The notes: generated by a model from the sequence alone, not told the origin. Shown: positions 16,993 to 27,132, counted from the first letter of the stretch. The stretch: DNA of 64,000 nt from Acidovorax sp. (GCA_031277855.1 JAITLO010000047.1:25054-89053), one strand, 5' to 3'. Numbers and translations: made by a program.

Positions 16993-19107
16993 ATGGTTGA
17001 AATTGAACTGGACGGTAAGAAGGTGGAGGTCGCCGAAGGCTGCATGGTCATGCATGCAGCCGAGAAGGCCGGCACCTATATCCCGCATTTCTGCTACCAC
17101 AAGAAGCTGTCCATTGCGGCCAACTGCCGCATGTGTCTGGTGGATGTGGAGAAGGCTCCCAAGCCCATGCCTGCCTGCGCCACGCCTGTGACGCAAGGCA
17201 TGATCGTGCGCACCAAGAGTGACAAGGCCATCAAGGCCCAGCAATCGGTGATGGAGTTTTTGCTCATCAATCACCCGCTGGACTGCCCCATCTGCGACCA
17301 GGGTGGCGAATGCCAGCTGCAAGACCTGGCCGTGGGCTATGGCGGTGGCAGCTCGCGCTACGAGGAAGACAAGCGCGTGGTGTTCCACAAGGATGTGGGC
17401 CCGCTGATTTCCATGCAGGAAATGAGCCGCTGCATCCACTGCACCCGCTGCGTGCGCTTTGGCCAAGAGATCTCCGGCATCATGGAGCTCGGCATGGTCA
17501 ACCGCGGCGAGCACTCGGAAATCACCACCGTGGTGGGTGATACCGTGGACTCCGAGCTGTCGGGCAATATGATCGACATCTGCCCCGTGGGCGCGCTGAC
17601 CAGCAAGCCCTTCCGCTACAGCGCCCGTACCTGGGAGCTGTCGCGCCGCAAGTCGGTCTCGCCCCACGACTCCACCGGTGCCAATCTGATCGTGCAGGTC
17701 AAGAACCACCGCGTGATGCGCGTCGTGCCCTTCGAGAACGAAGCCGTCAACGAATGCTGGATTGCTGACCGCGATCGTTTCTCCTATGAAGCGCTCAACG
17801 GTGAAGACCGCCTGACCCGCCCCATGCTCAAGCAAGGCGGCGAGTGGAAGGAAGTCGACTGGCAGACCGCACTGGAATATGTGGCCAACGGCCTGCGCAA
17901 CATCAAGAACGATCACGGTGCCAACAGCGTGGCTGCCCTGGTCAGCCCCCACAGCACGCTGGAAGAGCTGTACCTGGCCGGCGCTTTGGTGCGCGGCGTG
18001 GGCAGCGACAGCATCGACTGGCGCCTGCGCCATGGCGAATTCGCCGCCGCACAAGGCGTGCGTTGGCTGGGTATGCCGATTGCTGCACTGAACGAGCTGC
18101 AGTCGGTGCTGGTCGTGGGTTCCAACCTGCGCAAAGACCATCCGCTGTTTGCACAGCGCATTCGCCAGGCTGCCAAGAAGGGCTGCAAGGTGTTTGCCAT
18201 CAACGGCCGTGTCTACGACTGGGCACTGCCGGTGACGGCTTCCGTCGTGGCTGCTGCCGACTGGGCCCAGGCACTGGCCGATGTGGCCGCTGCCGTGGCC
18301 CAGGCCAAGGGTGTGGATGCGCCCGTGGCGGGTACAGGCAATGCCGAAGCCGCTGCCATCGCCCAAGCTCTGCTGTCGGGCGAGCGCAAGGCCGTGTTGC
18401 TGGGCAATGCCGCTGCACACCATGCCCATGCCGAAAGCCTGCTGGCTCTGGCGCAATGGATTGGCGAGCAGACTGGCGCTGTGGTGGGTTACCTCAGCCA
18501 AGCCGCCAACACCGTGGGTGCGCAATGGGTCAAGGCCCAGCCTCAGGCACAAGGCCTGAATGCCGCGCAAATCACGGCAGGCCAGGCCAAGGCCGTGATT
18601 CTGCTGAACAACGAACCGGTGTTCGACACTGCTGCGGGCGCCAAGGCGGCCGAAGGTCTGTCCAAGGCCGAGATGGTGGTGACGCTCAGCCCGTTCAAGA
18701 CGAATCTGGAATTCAGCGATGTGCTGTTGCCCATTGCTCCGTTCACCGAGACTTCGGGCAGCTTCGTCAACGCCGAAGGCCTGGTGCAGAGTTTCCACGC
18801 CGTGGTCAAGCCGCAAGGCGAGGCCCGTCCGGCCTGGAAGGTGCTGCGCGTGCTGGGCAATCTGCTGGGTGTGTCGGGCATGGACTTCGAGTCCTCGCAA
18901 GACGTGCTGGCCGTGGCCGCTCGCGGCACCAGCCAGCTGGGCGCGGAACTGAGCAACCGTACGAATGCCGCTGCTGCCGTGGTGAGCACCGCTGCTGCCG
19001 AACCGGTGACCGCCAGCATTTACCAATTGGACAGCATTGTTCGTCGAGCCCCTGCGCTGCAACTGACGGCAGATGCGCGTGAGGCCCGCGAAGGAGGCGC
19101 TGCATGA
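16993..19107 (+). CDS. nuoG: NADH-quinone oxidoreductase subunit G
   Basis: 704-residue 75-kDa subunit. N-terminal [2Fe-2S] domain (CYHKKLSIAANCRMC), then the His-Cys [4Fe-4S] motif (HPLDCPICDQGGECQLQD) and a second [4Fe-4S] set (CIHCTRCVRF, CPVGALTSK). The rest is a molybdopterin-oxidoreductase-like domain without cofactor. That part is rich in alanine and ends in a low-complexity tail, making the protein somewhat shorter than the roughly 770-residue Burkholderia form. Overlaps nuoH by 4 bp. Confidence 0.96.
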   Translation: MVEIELDGKKVEVAEGCMVMHAAEKAGTYIPHFCYHKKLSIAANCRMCLVDVEKAPKPMPACATPVTQGMIVRTKSDKAIKAQQSVMEFLLINHPLDCPICDQGGECQLQDLAVGYGGGSSRYEEDKRVVFHKDVGPLISMQEMSRCIHCTRCVRFGQEISGIMELGMVNRGEHSEITTVVGDTVDSELSGNMIDICPVGALTSKPFRYSARTWELSRRKSVSPHDSTGANLIVQVKNHRVMRVVPFENEAVNECWIADRDRFSYEALNGEDRLTRPMLKQGGEWKEVDWQTALEYVANGLRNIKNDHGANSVAALVSPHSTLEELYLAGALVRGVGSDSIDWRLRHGEFAAAQGVRWLGMPIAALNELQSVLVVGSNLRKDHPLFAQRIRQAAKKGCKVFAINGRVYDWALPVTASVVAAADWAQALADVAAAVAQAKGVDAPVAGTGNAEAAAIAQALLSGERKAVLLGNAAAHHAHAESLLALAQWIGEQTGAVVGYLSQAANTVGAQWVKAQPQAQGLNAAQITAGQAKAVILLNNEPVFDTAAGAKAAEGLSKAEMVVTLSPFKTNLEFSDVLLPIAPFTETSGSFVNAEGLVQSFHAVVKPQGEARPAWKVLRVLGNLLGVSGMDFESSQDVLAVAARGTSQLGAELSNRTNAAAAVVSTAAAEPVTASIYQLDSIVRRAPALQLTADAREAREGGAA

Positions 19108-20180
19108 TCGACGCAATCTACAACGGCGGCCTGAATATGGTCGCGGCCTCCTGGTGGGCCACTGCAGCCTGGCCTGTGATCTGGGCCTTGCTGGGCATCA
19201 TCTGCATCGTGGCTCCGCTGATGATCGCCGTGGCCTATCTGACCCTGTGGGAGCGCAAGCTGCTGGGCTGGATGCAGGCGCGTCCCGGTCCCAACCGCGT
19301 GGGCCCCTGGGGTCTGCTGCAGCCCATGGCCGACGGCCTGAAGCTGCTGACCAAGGAGCTGATCTTCCCCTCGGCTGCGGCCAAGGGCCTGTTCTATGTC
19401 GGCCCGGTGATGGCCATCATGCCGGCCCTGGCCGCATGGGTGGTGATTCCCTTCGCACCTGAAATCGTGCTGGCCGACGTGAATGCCGGTCTGCTGCTGG
19501 TCATGGCTATCACCTCCATCGAGGTCTATGGCGTGATCATTGCCGGCTGGGCTTCGAACTCCAAGTACGCCTTCCTGGGCGCGCTGCGTGCCTCGGCACA
19601 GATGGTGAGCTATGAAATCGCCATGGGCTTCTGTTTCCTGGTGGTCATCATGGTCAGCGGCAGCATGAATCTGACGCAGATCGTGCTGGGCCAAGGCCAG
19701 GGCCAGTTCGCCAGCATGGGCGTGGGCATTCTGTCGTGGAACTGGCTGCCGCTGCTGCCTATCTTCATCGTCTACCTGATCTCCGTGGTCGCCGAAACCA
19801 ACCGCCACCCCTTCGACGTGGTGGAAGGCGAATCGGAAATCGTGGCCGGCCACATGGTCGAGTACTCGGGCATGGGCTTTGCCATCTTCTTCCTGGCCGA
19901 ATACGCCAGCATGTGGCTGGTGTCCATCCTGGCTGTGATCATGTTCCTGGGTGGCTGGTTGCCGCCGCTGGATGCCCTGTCCTTTGTGCCGGGCTGGATC
20001 TGGCTGGCCATCAAGACCTTCCTGGTCGTGTCCTGCTTCATCTGGATTCGCGCCACCTTCCCGCGCTTCCGCTATGACCAGATCATGCGTCTGGGCTGGA
20101 AGATTTTCATTCCCGTCACCCTGGTGTGGCTGGTCATCGTGGGTGCCTGGTTGCACTCGCCTTGGAACATCTGGAACTAA
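19104..20180 (+). CDS. nuoH: NADH-quinone oxidoreductase subunit H
   Basis: 358-residue membrane subunit with eight helices that caps the quinone channel. Conserved loops are visible: LTLWERKLLGWMQARPGPNRVGP cut across residues 45-70, the acidic loop AETNRHPFDVVEGESEIVAGH and a C-terminal RATFPRFRYDQIM. Start ATG at 19104 overlaps the nuoG stop. Confidence 0.96.
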   Translation: MIDAIYNGGLNMVAASWWATAAWPVIWALLGIICIVAPLMIAVAYLTLWERKLLGWMQARPGPNRVGPWGLLQPMADGLKLLTKELIFPSAAAKGLFYVGPVMAIMPALAAWVVIPFAPEIVLADVNAGLLLVMAITSIEVYGVIIAGWASNSKYAFLGALRASAQMVSYEIAMGFCFLVVIMVSGSMNLTQIVLGQGQGQFASMGVGILSWNWLPLLPIFIVYLISVVAETNRHPFDVVEGESEIVAGHMVEYSGMGFAIFFLAEYASMWLVSILAVIMFLGGWLPPLDALSFVPGWIWLAIKTFLVVSCFIWIRATFPRFRYDQIMRLGWKIFIPVTLVWLVIVGAWLHSPWNIWN

Positions 20181-20195
20181 GCGGGGATACCAAGA

Positions 20196-20705
20196 ATGTC
20201 TGCTGTTGCTGCAACCCCATTTTCCTTGAAGGACTTCCTCAAGAGCTTCATGCTCTGGGAGTTGGCCAAGGGCATGGTGCTGACCGGTCGCTACGCGTTC
20301 TCGCGTCGCGTGACGATTCAGTTCCCCGAAGAAAAGACCCCGCTGTCGCCCCGTTTCCGTGGCCTGCATGCGCTGCGCCGCTATGAAAACGGTGAAGAAC
20401 GCTGCATTGCCTGCAAGCTGTGCGAAGCCGTGTGCCCTGCCATGGCCATCACCATCGAGTCCGATGTGCGTGACGACGGCTCGCGCCGTACCACGCGCTA
20501 CGACATCGACCTGACCAAGTGCATCTTCTGCGGTTTCTGCGAAGAGAGCTGCCCGGTCGACTCGATCGTGGAAACACAGATCTTTGAATACCACGGTGAA
20601 AAGCGTGGCGACCTGTACTTCACCAAGGACATGTTGCTGGCCGTGGGTGACCGCTATGAAGCCGACATCGCCGCTGCCAAGGCAGCCGATGCCAAGTACC
20701 GCTGA
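20196..20705 (+). CDS. nuoI: NADH-quinone oxidoreductase subunit I
   Basis: 169-residue ferredoxin-like subunit with two [4Fe-4S] clusters. The two motifs are CIACKLCEAVCPA and CIFCGFCEESCPV, about 40 residues apart. It passes electrons from the NuoG clusters to the NuoB cluster. A short amphipathic N-terminal helix anchors it to the membrane arm. Confidence 0.97.
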   Translation: MSAVAATPFSLKDFLKSFMLWELAKGMVLTGRYAFSRRVTIQFPEEKTPLSPRFRGLHALRRYENGEERCIACKLCEAVCPAMAITIESDVRDDGSRRTTRYDIDLTKCIFCGFCEESCPVDSIVETQIFEYHGEKRGDLYFTKDMLLAVGDRYEADIAAAKAADAKYR

Positions 20706-20735
20706 AGCGGCTCCTGATCCAGAAAGATTCGAATC

Positions 20736-21398
20736 ATGGATGCCAAGACTGGTTTTTTCTATCTCTTCTCGGCGGTGCTGCTGTTTGCAGCCTTCCGGGT
20801 CATCACGGCGCGCAACCCTGTGCACGCTGTGCTCAATCTGATTCTGGCCTTCTCGCAAGCCGCTGCCATCTGGCTGCTGCTGAAGGCTGAATTCCTGGCC
20901 ATTGCCCTGGTGCTGGTGTACCTGGGCGCTGTGCTGGTGCTGTTCCTGTTCGTGGTGATGATGCTGGACATCCGCATCGACACCGTGCGGCGCGGTTTCT
21001 GGCGGCATTTCCCGCTGGCAGCCCTGATTGGCGCGGTCATCACCTTTGAAATGGCCCTGGTGGTCATGGGTGGCTTCAGCGGCATGGACGAGCCCAAGCC
21101 GGTGGCCGAGCTGCTCAATGCTGCTGGTCAAGTCGTGCCTTACTCCAACACCCAGGCCCTGGGCAAGTTGCTGTACACGCAGTACCTGTACCCGGTTGAA
21201 ATCGCCTCGGTGATTTTGCTGGTCGCCATGATCACGGCCATTGCCCTGACGCTGCGCAAGCGCAAGGACAACAAGGCCATCAGTGTTTCGCTGCAGGTGC
21301 GCGTGCGCGCCGAGGACCGTCTGACCATGGTCAAGATGCCCAGCACCCAGGCGCCCGCGCCTGTGGAAGAAACCGTTGTCGAGGAGAAGAAGGCATGA
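20736..21398 (+). CDS. nuoJ: NADH-quinone oxidoreductase subunit J
   Basis: 220-residue membrane subunit with five helices. The conserved second and third helices (AIALVLVYLGAVLVLFLFVVM, cut here to 20: IALVLVYLGAVLVLFLFVVM) carry the pi-bulge region. A Lys/Glu/Pro-rich cytoplasmic tail ends the protein. Overlaps nuoK by 4 bp. Confidence 0.94.
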   Translation: MDAKTGFFYLFSAVLLFAAFRVITARNPVHAVLNLILAFSQAAAIWLLLKAEFLAIALVLVYLGAVLVLFLFVVMMLDIRIDTVRRGFWRHFPLAALIGAVITFEMALVVMGGFSGMDEPKPVAELLNAAGQVVPYSNTQALGKLLYTQYLYPVEIASVILLVAMITAIALTLRKRKDNKAISVSLQVRVRAEDRLTMVKMPSTQAPAPVEETVVEEKKA

Positions 21399-21703
21399 CG
21401 CTCACACTGGGACATTTCCTGACCTTGGGTGCGATGCTGTTCGCCATGTCGGTGATCGGGATTTTCCTGAACCGCAAGAACCTCATCGTGCTGCTGATGG
21501 CCATCGAATTGATGCTGCTGTCGGTGAACATGAACTTCGTCGCGTTTTCGCACTACCTGGGTGATATGCACGGCCAAGTGTTCGTGTTTTTCATCCTGAC
21601 GGTGGCAGCGGCCGAATCGGCCATCGGCCTCGCCATCCTGGTGCTGCTGTTCCGCAACAAGTCCAGCATCAATGCGGAAGATCTCAACGCCCTGAAGGGC
21701 TGA
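21395..21703 (+). CDS. nuoK: NADH-quinone oxidoreductase subunit K
   Basis: 102-residue three-helix membrane subunit with two buried glutamates of the proton path: one in LLMAIELMLLSVN and one in AAAESAIGLAILVLL. Full length for the family. Between nuoJ (overlapping) and nuoL (28 bp gap). Confidence 0.96.
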   Translation: MTLTLGHFLTLGAMLFAMSVIGIFLNRKNLIVLLMAIELMLLSVNMNFVAFSHYLGDMHGQVFVFFILTVAAAESAIGLAILVLLFRNKSSINAEDLNALKG

Positions 21704-21731
21704 GTCGCCCGTCTTAGCAAGGTCCAGAAGA

Positions 21732-23768
21732 ATGAGTCAAACCCTCTCTGCATCCATGCTCCTGGCGGTGCCATTGGCACCGTTGGCGGGCTCCGCATTG
21801 GCAGGCATATTCGGCACTGCCTTTGGCGGCAACAAATTCGGCCGCGCGGCCAGCCGCTCCCTCACCATCCTGGGGGTGCTGATTGCCTTTGTCCTCTCCG
21901 CGCTGACGTTCCAGTCGGTCGTCTTCGAAGGCGCCACCTTCAACGCCACCATTTATGAATGGATGACGGTGGGTGCGCTGAAGATGGAGATCGGCTTTCT
22001 GATCGACAGCCTCACCGCCATGATGATGTGTGTGGTGACCTTTGTGTCGCTGATGGTGCACATCTACACCATCGGCTATATGGAAGAAGACGACGGCTAC
22101 AACCGTTTCTTCTCCTACATCTCGCTGTTCACCTTCTCCATGTTGATGCTCGTGATGAGCAACAACCTGCTGCAGCTGTTCTTCGGCTGGGAAGCCGTGG
22201 GCCTGGTGTCCTACCTGCTAATCGGCTTCTATTTCAAGAAGCCTTCGGCGACCTTCGCTAACATGAAGGCCTTCCTGGTCAACCGCGTGGGTGACTTCGG
22301 CTTCATCCTGGGCATTGGCCTGATTGCTGCCTACACCGGCACCTTCAACTACACGGAAATCTTCGCCAAGCTGCCCGAGATCCAGAACACGCTGCTGCCG
22401 GGTACGGCATGGCTGCTGGTGACGGTGACGGCCATCTGCCTGTTCGTGGGTGCCATGGGCAAGTCGGCCCAGTTCCCGCTGCATGCCTGGCTGCCGGATT
22501 CCATGGAAGGCCCGACCCCCATCTCCGCGCTGATCCACGCCGCCACCATGGTGACGGCAGGTATCTTCATGGTCTCACGCATGTCGCCGCTGTATGAGCT
22601 GTCGGACACCGCGCTGAACTTCATCCTGGTGATTGGTGCCATCACGGCCCTGTTCATGGGCATCCTGGGCATCATCCAGAACGACATCAAGCGCGTGATT
22701 GCGTACTCCACGCTGTCGCAGCTGGGCTATATGACCGTGGCACTGGGCGTGTCCGCCTACTCCGTGGCCACCTTCCACCTGATGACGCACGCCTTCTTCA
22801 AGGCACTGCTGTTCCTCGGCGCGGGCTCGGTGATCATGGGCATGCACCACAACCAGGACATCCGCTGGATGGGTGGCGCGCGCAAGTACATGCCCATCAC
22901 CTGGATCACCTTCTTGCTGGGCAATCTGGCACTGATCGGCACGCCGTTCTTCTCGGGCTTCTACTCCAAGGACGCCATCATTGAAGCGGTGCACGCATCC
23001 AACCTGCCTGCAGCTGGCTTTGCCCACTTTGCAGTGCTGGCTGGCGTGTTCATCACGGCCTTCTACTCCTTCCGCCTGTACTTCATCGTCTTCCACGGCA
23101 AGGAACGCTACGACCAGAACCCCGATGCCCACCACGATGACCACCATGGTCACGACGACCACGGTCATGGCCACGATGCCAAGCCGCATGAGTCGCCCTG
23201 GGTGGTGACCGGCCCTCTGGTGCTGCTGGCCATCCCCTCGGTGGTGATCGGTGCCATGGCGCTGATGCCCATGCTGTTTGGTGACTTCTTCAACGGCGTG
23301 ATCTTTGTCGATGCGACCAAGCACCACGCCATGGCCGAGCTGGCACAAGAGATCCACGGCTGGCTGCCCATGGCGCTGCACGGCTTCCAGGCTGCGCCTT
23401 TCTGGCTGGCCCTGGCGGGTGTGGTGGTGTCCTATGTGTTCTACATGGTCATGCCCAGCATTCCGGCTGCCATCAAGTCGTTCTCGCAAAAGATCGGTCT
23501 GTACCAGGTGCTGGAAGGCAAGTACGGCGTGGACTGGGTCTATGAAAACGTTTTTGCCCGTGGCGCACGCTGCATAGGTACAGGCTTGTGGAAGGCCGGT
23601 GACCAGACCCTGATTGACGGGGTGGTGGTCAACGGTTCCTGGAAGCTGGTGGGCAAGGTGGCTGCACTGGTGCGTCGCCTGCAGTCCGGCTACATCTACC
23701 ACTACGCATTGGTCATGATCCTGGGCGTGTTTGTGCTCATGACCTATTTCGTGTGGCTCAACAAGTAA
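21732..23768 (+). CDS. nuoL: NADH-quinone oxidoreductase subunit L
   Basis: 678-residue antiporter-like proton pump at the distal end of the membrane arm, with the long lateral helix at its C terminus. The core motif FFGWEAVGLVSYLLIGFY and the buried lysine region GAMGKSAQFPLHAWLPDSME are present. An unusual His/Asp-rich loop of about 22 residues (near 464-487, from DAHHDDHHGHDDHGHGHD) sits between two membrane segments; it could bind metal, but such loops also occur in related bacteria. Confidence 0.96.
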   Translation: MSQTLSASMLLAVPLAPLAGSALAGIFGTAFGGNKFGRAASRSLTILGVLIAFVLSALTFQSVVFEGATFNATIYEWMTVGALKMEIGFLIDSLTAMMMCVVTFVSLMVHIYTIGYMEEDDGYNRFFSYISLFTFSMLMLVMSNNLLQLFFGWEAVGLVSYLLIGFYFKKPSATFANMKAFLVNRVGDFGFILGIGLIAAYTGTFNYTEIFAKLPEIQNTLLPGTAWLLVTVTAICLFVGAMGKSAQFPLHAWLPDSMEGPTPISALIHAATMVTAGIFMVSRMSPLYELSDTALNFILVIGAITALFMGILGIIQNDIKRVIAYSTLSQLGYMTVALGVSAYSVATFHLMTHAFFKALLFLGAGSVIMGMHHNQDIRWMGGARKYMPITWITFLLGNLALIGTPFFSGFYSKDAIIEAVHASNLPAAGFAHFAVLAGVFITAFYSFRLYFIVFHGKERYDQNPDAHHDDHHGHDDHGHGHDAKPHESPWVVTGPLVLLAIPSVVIGAMALMPMLFGDFFNGVIFVDATKHHAMAELAQEIHGWLPMALHGFQAAPFWLALAGVVVSYVFYMVMPSIPAAIKSFSQKIGLYQVLEGKYGVDWVYENVFARGARCIGTGLWKAGDQTLIDGVVVNGSWKLVGKVAALVRRLQSGYIYHYALVMILGVFVLMTYFVWLNK

Positions 23769-23780
23769 GGAAGTAGAAAA

Positions 23781-25256
23781 ATGGGATTGTTGAGTCTTGC
23801 TATTTGGACACCGATTGCCTTTGGTGTCCTCTTGCTGGCCATGGGCAGGGAAGGGCAGGCCCGCGCAGTGCGCTGGCTGGCCCTGATCGGCGCAGTGCTG
23901 GGTCTGCTGGTGACGCTGCCGCTGCTCACCGGTTTCAATACCTCGACGGCCGATATGCAGTTCGTCGAGAAGGTGCTGTGGATTGAGCGCTTCAATATCC
24001 ACTACCACCTGGGCCTGGACGGTCTGTCGTTCTGGTTTGTGCCGCTGACGGCCTTCATCACGGTGATCGTGGTGATTGCCTCCTGGGAGAACATCACCGA
24101 ACGCGTGAACCAGTACATGGGCGCCTTTTTGATCCTGTCGGGTCTGATGGTGGGCGTGTTCTGCGCGCTGGATGGTCTGCTGTTCTACGTCTTCTTCGAA
24201 GCCACCCTGATTCCCATGTACCTGATCATTGGTATCTGGGGCGGCCCGAACAAGATTTACGCAGCCTTCAAGTTCTTCCTGTACACCTTGATGGGTTCGC
24301 TGCTGATGCTGGTGGCGCTGATCTACTTGTACAACCAGTCCGGTGGCAGCTTTGACATCCAGACTTGGCACAAGCTGCCCTTGAGCGGCACAGCCCAGAC
24401 CTTGCTCTTCTTTGCCTTCTTTGCCGCTTTTGCGGTGAAGGTGCCCATGTTCCCGGTGCACACCTGGCTGCCCGATGTGCACGTGGAAGCGCCTACCGGC
24501 GGCTCCGCCGTGCTGGCTGCCATCATGCTGAAGCTGGGCGCCTATGGTTTCCTGCGCTTCTCCCTGCCCATCGCCCCTGATGCTGCCCGCGAATGGGCCT
24601 GGCTGATGATTGCGCTGTCGCTGATTGCCGTGATCTACGTGGGCATGGTGGCCCTGGTGCAGACCGACATGAAGAAGCTGGTGGCCTACTCGTCGGTGGC
24701 CCACATGGGCTTTGTGACCCTGGGCTTCTTCATCTTCAACGACCTGGGCGTTGCTGGCGGCATCGTGCAAATGATTGCCCACGGCTTTGTCTCGGGCGCC
24801 ATGTTCCTGTGCATCGGCGTGCTGTATGACCGAGTGCACTCGCGTGACATCGCAGCCTACGGTGGCGTGGTCAACACCATGCCCAAGTTCGCCGCTTTTG
24901 CCTTGCTGTTTGCCATGGCCAACAGCGGCCTGCCTGCCACGGCCGGCTTTGTGGGTGAGTGGATGGTGATTCTTGCATCCGTCAAGTTCGACTTCTGGGT
25001 CGGCCTGGGTGCTGCCACGGCGCTGATCTTCGGCGCCTCCTACAACCTGTGGATGTACAAGCGCGTCTACCTGGGCCCGGTCGCCAACGACCATGTCAAG
25101 GAGCTGAAGGACATCAACTGCCGCGAGTTCCTGATTCTGGGCGTGCTGGCCATTGCTGTGCTGTACATGGGCATCTATCCCAAGCCCTTCACGGATGTGA
25201 TGGATGTTTCGGTGGCCCAGCTGCTGCAGCATGTGGAACAGAGCAAGCTCCCCTGA
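23781..25256 (+). CDS. nuoM: NADH-quinone oxidoreductase subunit M
   Basis: 491-residue antiporter-like proton-pumping subunit with 14 predicted helices. Conserved glutamate in FFEATLIPMYLIIGIWGG, lysine in FAVKVPMFPVHTWLPDVHVE, and KKLVAYSSVAHMGFVTLG later. It follows nuoL after 12 bp and precedes nuoN by 24 bp. Confidence 0.97.
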   Translation: MGLLSLAIWTPIAFGVLLLAMGREGQARAVRWLALIGAVLGLLVTLPLLTGFNTSTADMQFVEKVLWIERFNIHYHLGLDGLSFWFVPLTAFITVIVVIASWENITERVNQYMGAFLILSGLMVGVFCALDGLLFYVFFEATLIPMYLIIGIWGGPNKIYAAFKFFLYTLMGSLLMLVALIYLYNQSGGSFDIQTWHKLPLSGTAQTLLFFAFFAAFAVKVPMFPVHTWLPDVHVEAPTGGSAVLAAIMLKLGAYGFLRFSLPIAPDAAREWAWLMIALSLIAVIYVGMVALVQTDMKKLVAYSSVAHMGFVTLGFFIFNDLGVAGGIVQMIAHGFVSGAMFLCIGVLYDRVHSRDIAAYGGVVNTMPKFAAFALLFAMANSGLPATAGFVGEWMVILASVKFDFWVGLGAATALIFGASYNLWMYKRVYLGPVANDHVKELKDINCREFLILGVLAIAVLYMGIYPKPFTDVMDVSVAQLLQHVEQSKLP

Positions 25257-25280
25257 CAGGAATGAACTGAGAGATTCGAG

Positions 25281-26774
25281 ATGATTGACAACATCAGCTG
25301 GCTTTCGATCTACCCGGAGATCGTGCTCCTGGTCATGGGGTGCGTGATCGCCTTGGTAGATCTGGGCATCAAAAGTCCCCGCCGCACCGGCACCTATGTG
25401 CTCACCTTGCTGACTCTGGCCGTGGTGGCCGTCATGCAGGGCATGTATGCCGCAAGCGGCAACACCTTCTATGGCTGGGGCAATATGGTCGTCTCCGACG
25501 CCATGGGCAACTGGCTCAAGTGCTTTGCCACCGTCGCCGTGATGGTGACACTGGTCTATGGCCGCCCCTATGCGGCCGATCGCGACATGCTGCGCGGTGG
25601 TGAGTTCTTCACCCTGTCCATCTTCGCGCTGCTGGGCATGTTCATCATGATCTCCGGCAACAACTTCCTGCTGCTGTACCTCGGCCTGGAACTGTTGACG
25701 CTGTCCAGCTATGCGTTGGTGGCACTGCGCCGCGACCACGCCACGTCCACCGAATCGGCGATGAAGTACTTCGTCCTGGGTGCTATGGCTTCGGGCTTCT
25801 TGCTGTATGGCATCTCCATGATCTACGGCGCCACCGGCTCGCTGGACATCGGCGAAGTCTTCAAGGCCATCAACTCCGGTCAGATCAAGCACCAGGTGCT
25901 GGTGTTCGGCCTGGTGTTCGTAGTGGCAGGTCTGGCCTTCAAGCTGGGTGTCGTGCCTTTCCACATGTGGGTGCCTGACGTCTACCAAGGTGCTCCTACC
26001 GCCATCACCGCTCTGATCGGTGGCGCGCCCAAGCTGGCCGCCTTCGCCATGGTGATGCGCGTGCTGGTAGATGGTCTGCTGCCGCTGGCCATCGACTGGC
26101 AGCAAATGCTGATGGTGCTGGCCGTGGGCTCGCTGCTGGTGGGTAACCTGGCTGCCATCATGCAGACCAACCTCAAGCGCATGCTGGCCTACTCCACCAT
26201 CTCGCAAATGGGTTTTGTGCTGCTGGGTCTGCTCTCCGGCGTGGTGGACGGCAACGTCAATCCCGCCAATGTGGAAAGCGCCTACAGTTCGGCCATGTTC
26301 TACGTGGTGACCTATGTGCTGACCACGCTGGCCACTTTCGGCGTGATCCTGCTGCTGTCGCGTGAAGGCTTCGAGAGCGAAGAAATCGCCGACCTGGCTG
26401 GCCTCAACCAGCGCAGCCCGCTGTACGCCGGTGTGATGGCTGCCTGCCTGTTCTCCATGGCCGGTATTCCTCCGCTGGTGGGCTTCTACGCCAAGCTGTC
26501 CGCGCTGCAGGCACTGGTGGCTTCGGGCCAGGCCCTGTATATCGGCCTGGCAGTGTTTGCCGTCATCATGTCGCTGATCGGCGCCTTCTACTATCTGCGC
26601 GTGGTCAAGGTCATGTACTTTGACAAGCCGCTGACTGCAGGCACCGTGTCGGCTCCCTTTGATGTCCGCGCCGTGCTGACCGTCAATGGCGCCCTGGTGC
26701 TGTTGCTGGGCATCTTCCCCGGTGCACTGATGTCCCTGTGCGCCGATGCGATAGTGCGCTCCTTGGCGTCCTGA
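25281..26774 (+). CDS. nuoN: NADH-quinone oxidoreductase subunit N
   Basis: 497-residue antiporter-like subunit closing the operon. Conserved glutamate in LYLGLELLTLSSYALVAL, lysine in AFKLGVVPFHMWVPDVYQGA, and KRMLAYSTISQMGFVLLG. Normal length. DUF2818 follows after 17 bp. Confidence 0.96.
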   Translation: MIDNISWLSIYPEIVLLVMGCVIALVDLGIKSPRRTGTYVLTLLTLAVVAVMQGMYAASGNTFYGWGNMVVSDAMGNWLKCFATVAVMVTLVYGRPYAADRDMLRGGEFFTLSIFALLGMFIMISGNNFLLLYLGLELLTLSSYALVALRRDHATSTESAMKYFVLGAMASGFLLYGISMIYGATGSLDIGEVFKAINSGQIKHQVLVFGLVFVVAGLAFKLGVVPFHMWVPDVYQGAPTAITALIGGAPKLAAFAMVMRVLVDGLLPLAIDWQQMLMVLAVGSLLVGNLAAIMQTNLKRMLAYSTISQMGFVLLGLLSGVVDGNVNPANVESAYSSAMFYVVTYVLTTLATFGVILLLSREGFESEEIADLAGLNQRSPLYAGVMAACLFSMAGIPPLVGFYAKLSALQALVASGQALYIGLAVFAVIMSLIGAFYYLRVVKVMYFDKPLTAGTVSAPFDVRAVLTVNGALVLLLGIFPGALMSLCADAIVRSLAS

Positions 26775-26791
26775 GGCCCTAGAATCGAAGC

Positions 26792-27106
26792 GTGACCCAA
26801 ACTGCTTCTATCTGGCTCGTGATATTGGCTGCCCTTGTGGCAGCCAATTTGCCTTTTCTGAATGAGCGCTGGCTGCTGGCCGGCCCGCTGGCGCGTCCGC
26901 GCAAACCCCTGTGGGGCCGATTGCTGGAGCTGCTGCTGCTGTACGGCATCGTCGGTGGCCTGGCCTTGGCGCTGGAGCACCGCGCCGGCCAGATCTATCC
27001 CCAAGGCTGGGAGTTCTACGCCGTGACCGCCACGCTGTTCCTGACCCTGGCCTTCCCCGGCTTTGTGCACCGCTATCTGGGCCAGGGCCGCCGCGCAACT
27101 GCTTGA
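26792..27106 (+). CDS. DUF2818 family membrane protein
   Basis: 104 residues from a GTG at 26792, with at least three hydrophobic segments (residues 5-23, 45-63, 75-92). The DUF2818 family is small and is regularly found just after nuoN in betaproteobacteria; the position and the motif LPFLNERWLLAG match. Its role is unknown; an accessory role for complex I is suggested only by the neighbourhood. Confidence 0.85.
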   Translation: MTQTASIWLVILAALVAANLPFLNERWLLAGPLARPRKPLWGRLLELLLLYGIVGGLALALEHRAGQIYPQGWEFYAVTATLFLTLAFPGFVHRYLGQGRRATA

Positions 27107-27132
27107 CGCCAGGCCGTGACGGAAGACTGCGC

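Noticed and set aside
16561..19116. An 851-codon open frame antisense to nuoF and nuoG
   Set aside because: Same kind of shadow frame, explained by codon bias of the sense genes.
22575..26207. A 1210-codon open frame antisense to nuoL, nuoM and nuoN
   Set aside because: His/Gln-rich antisense shadow of three highly conserved genes; no ribosome site or family match.
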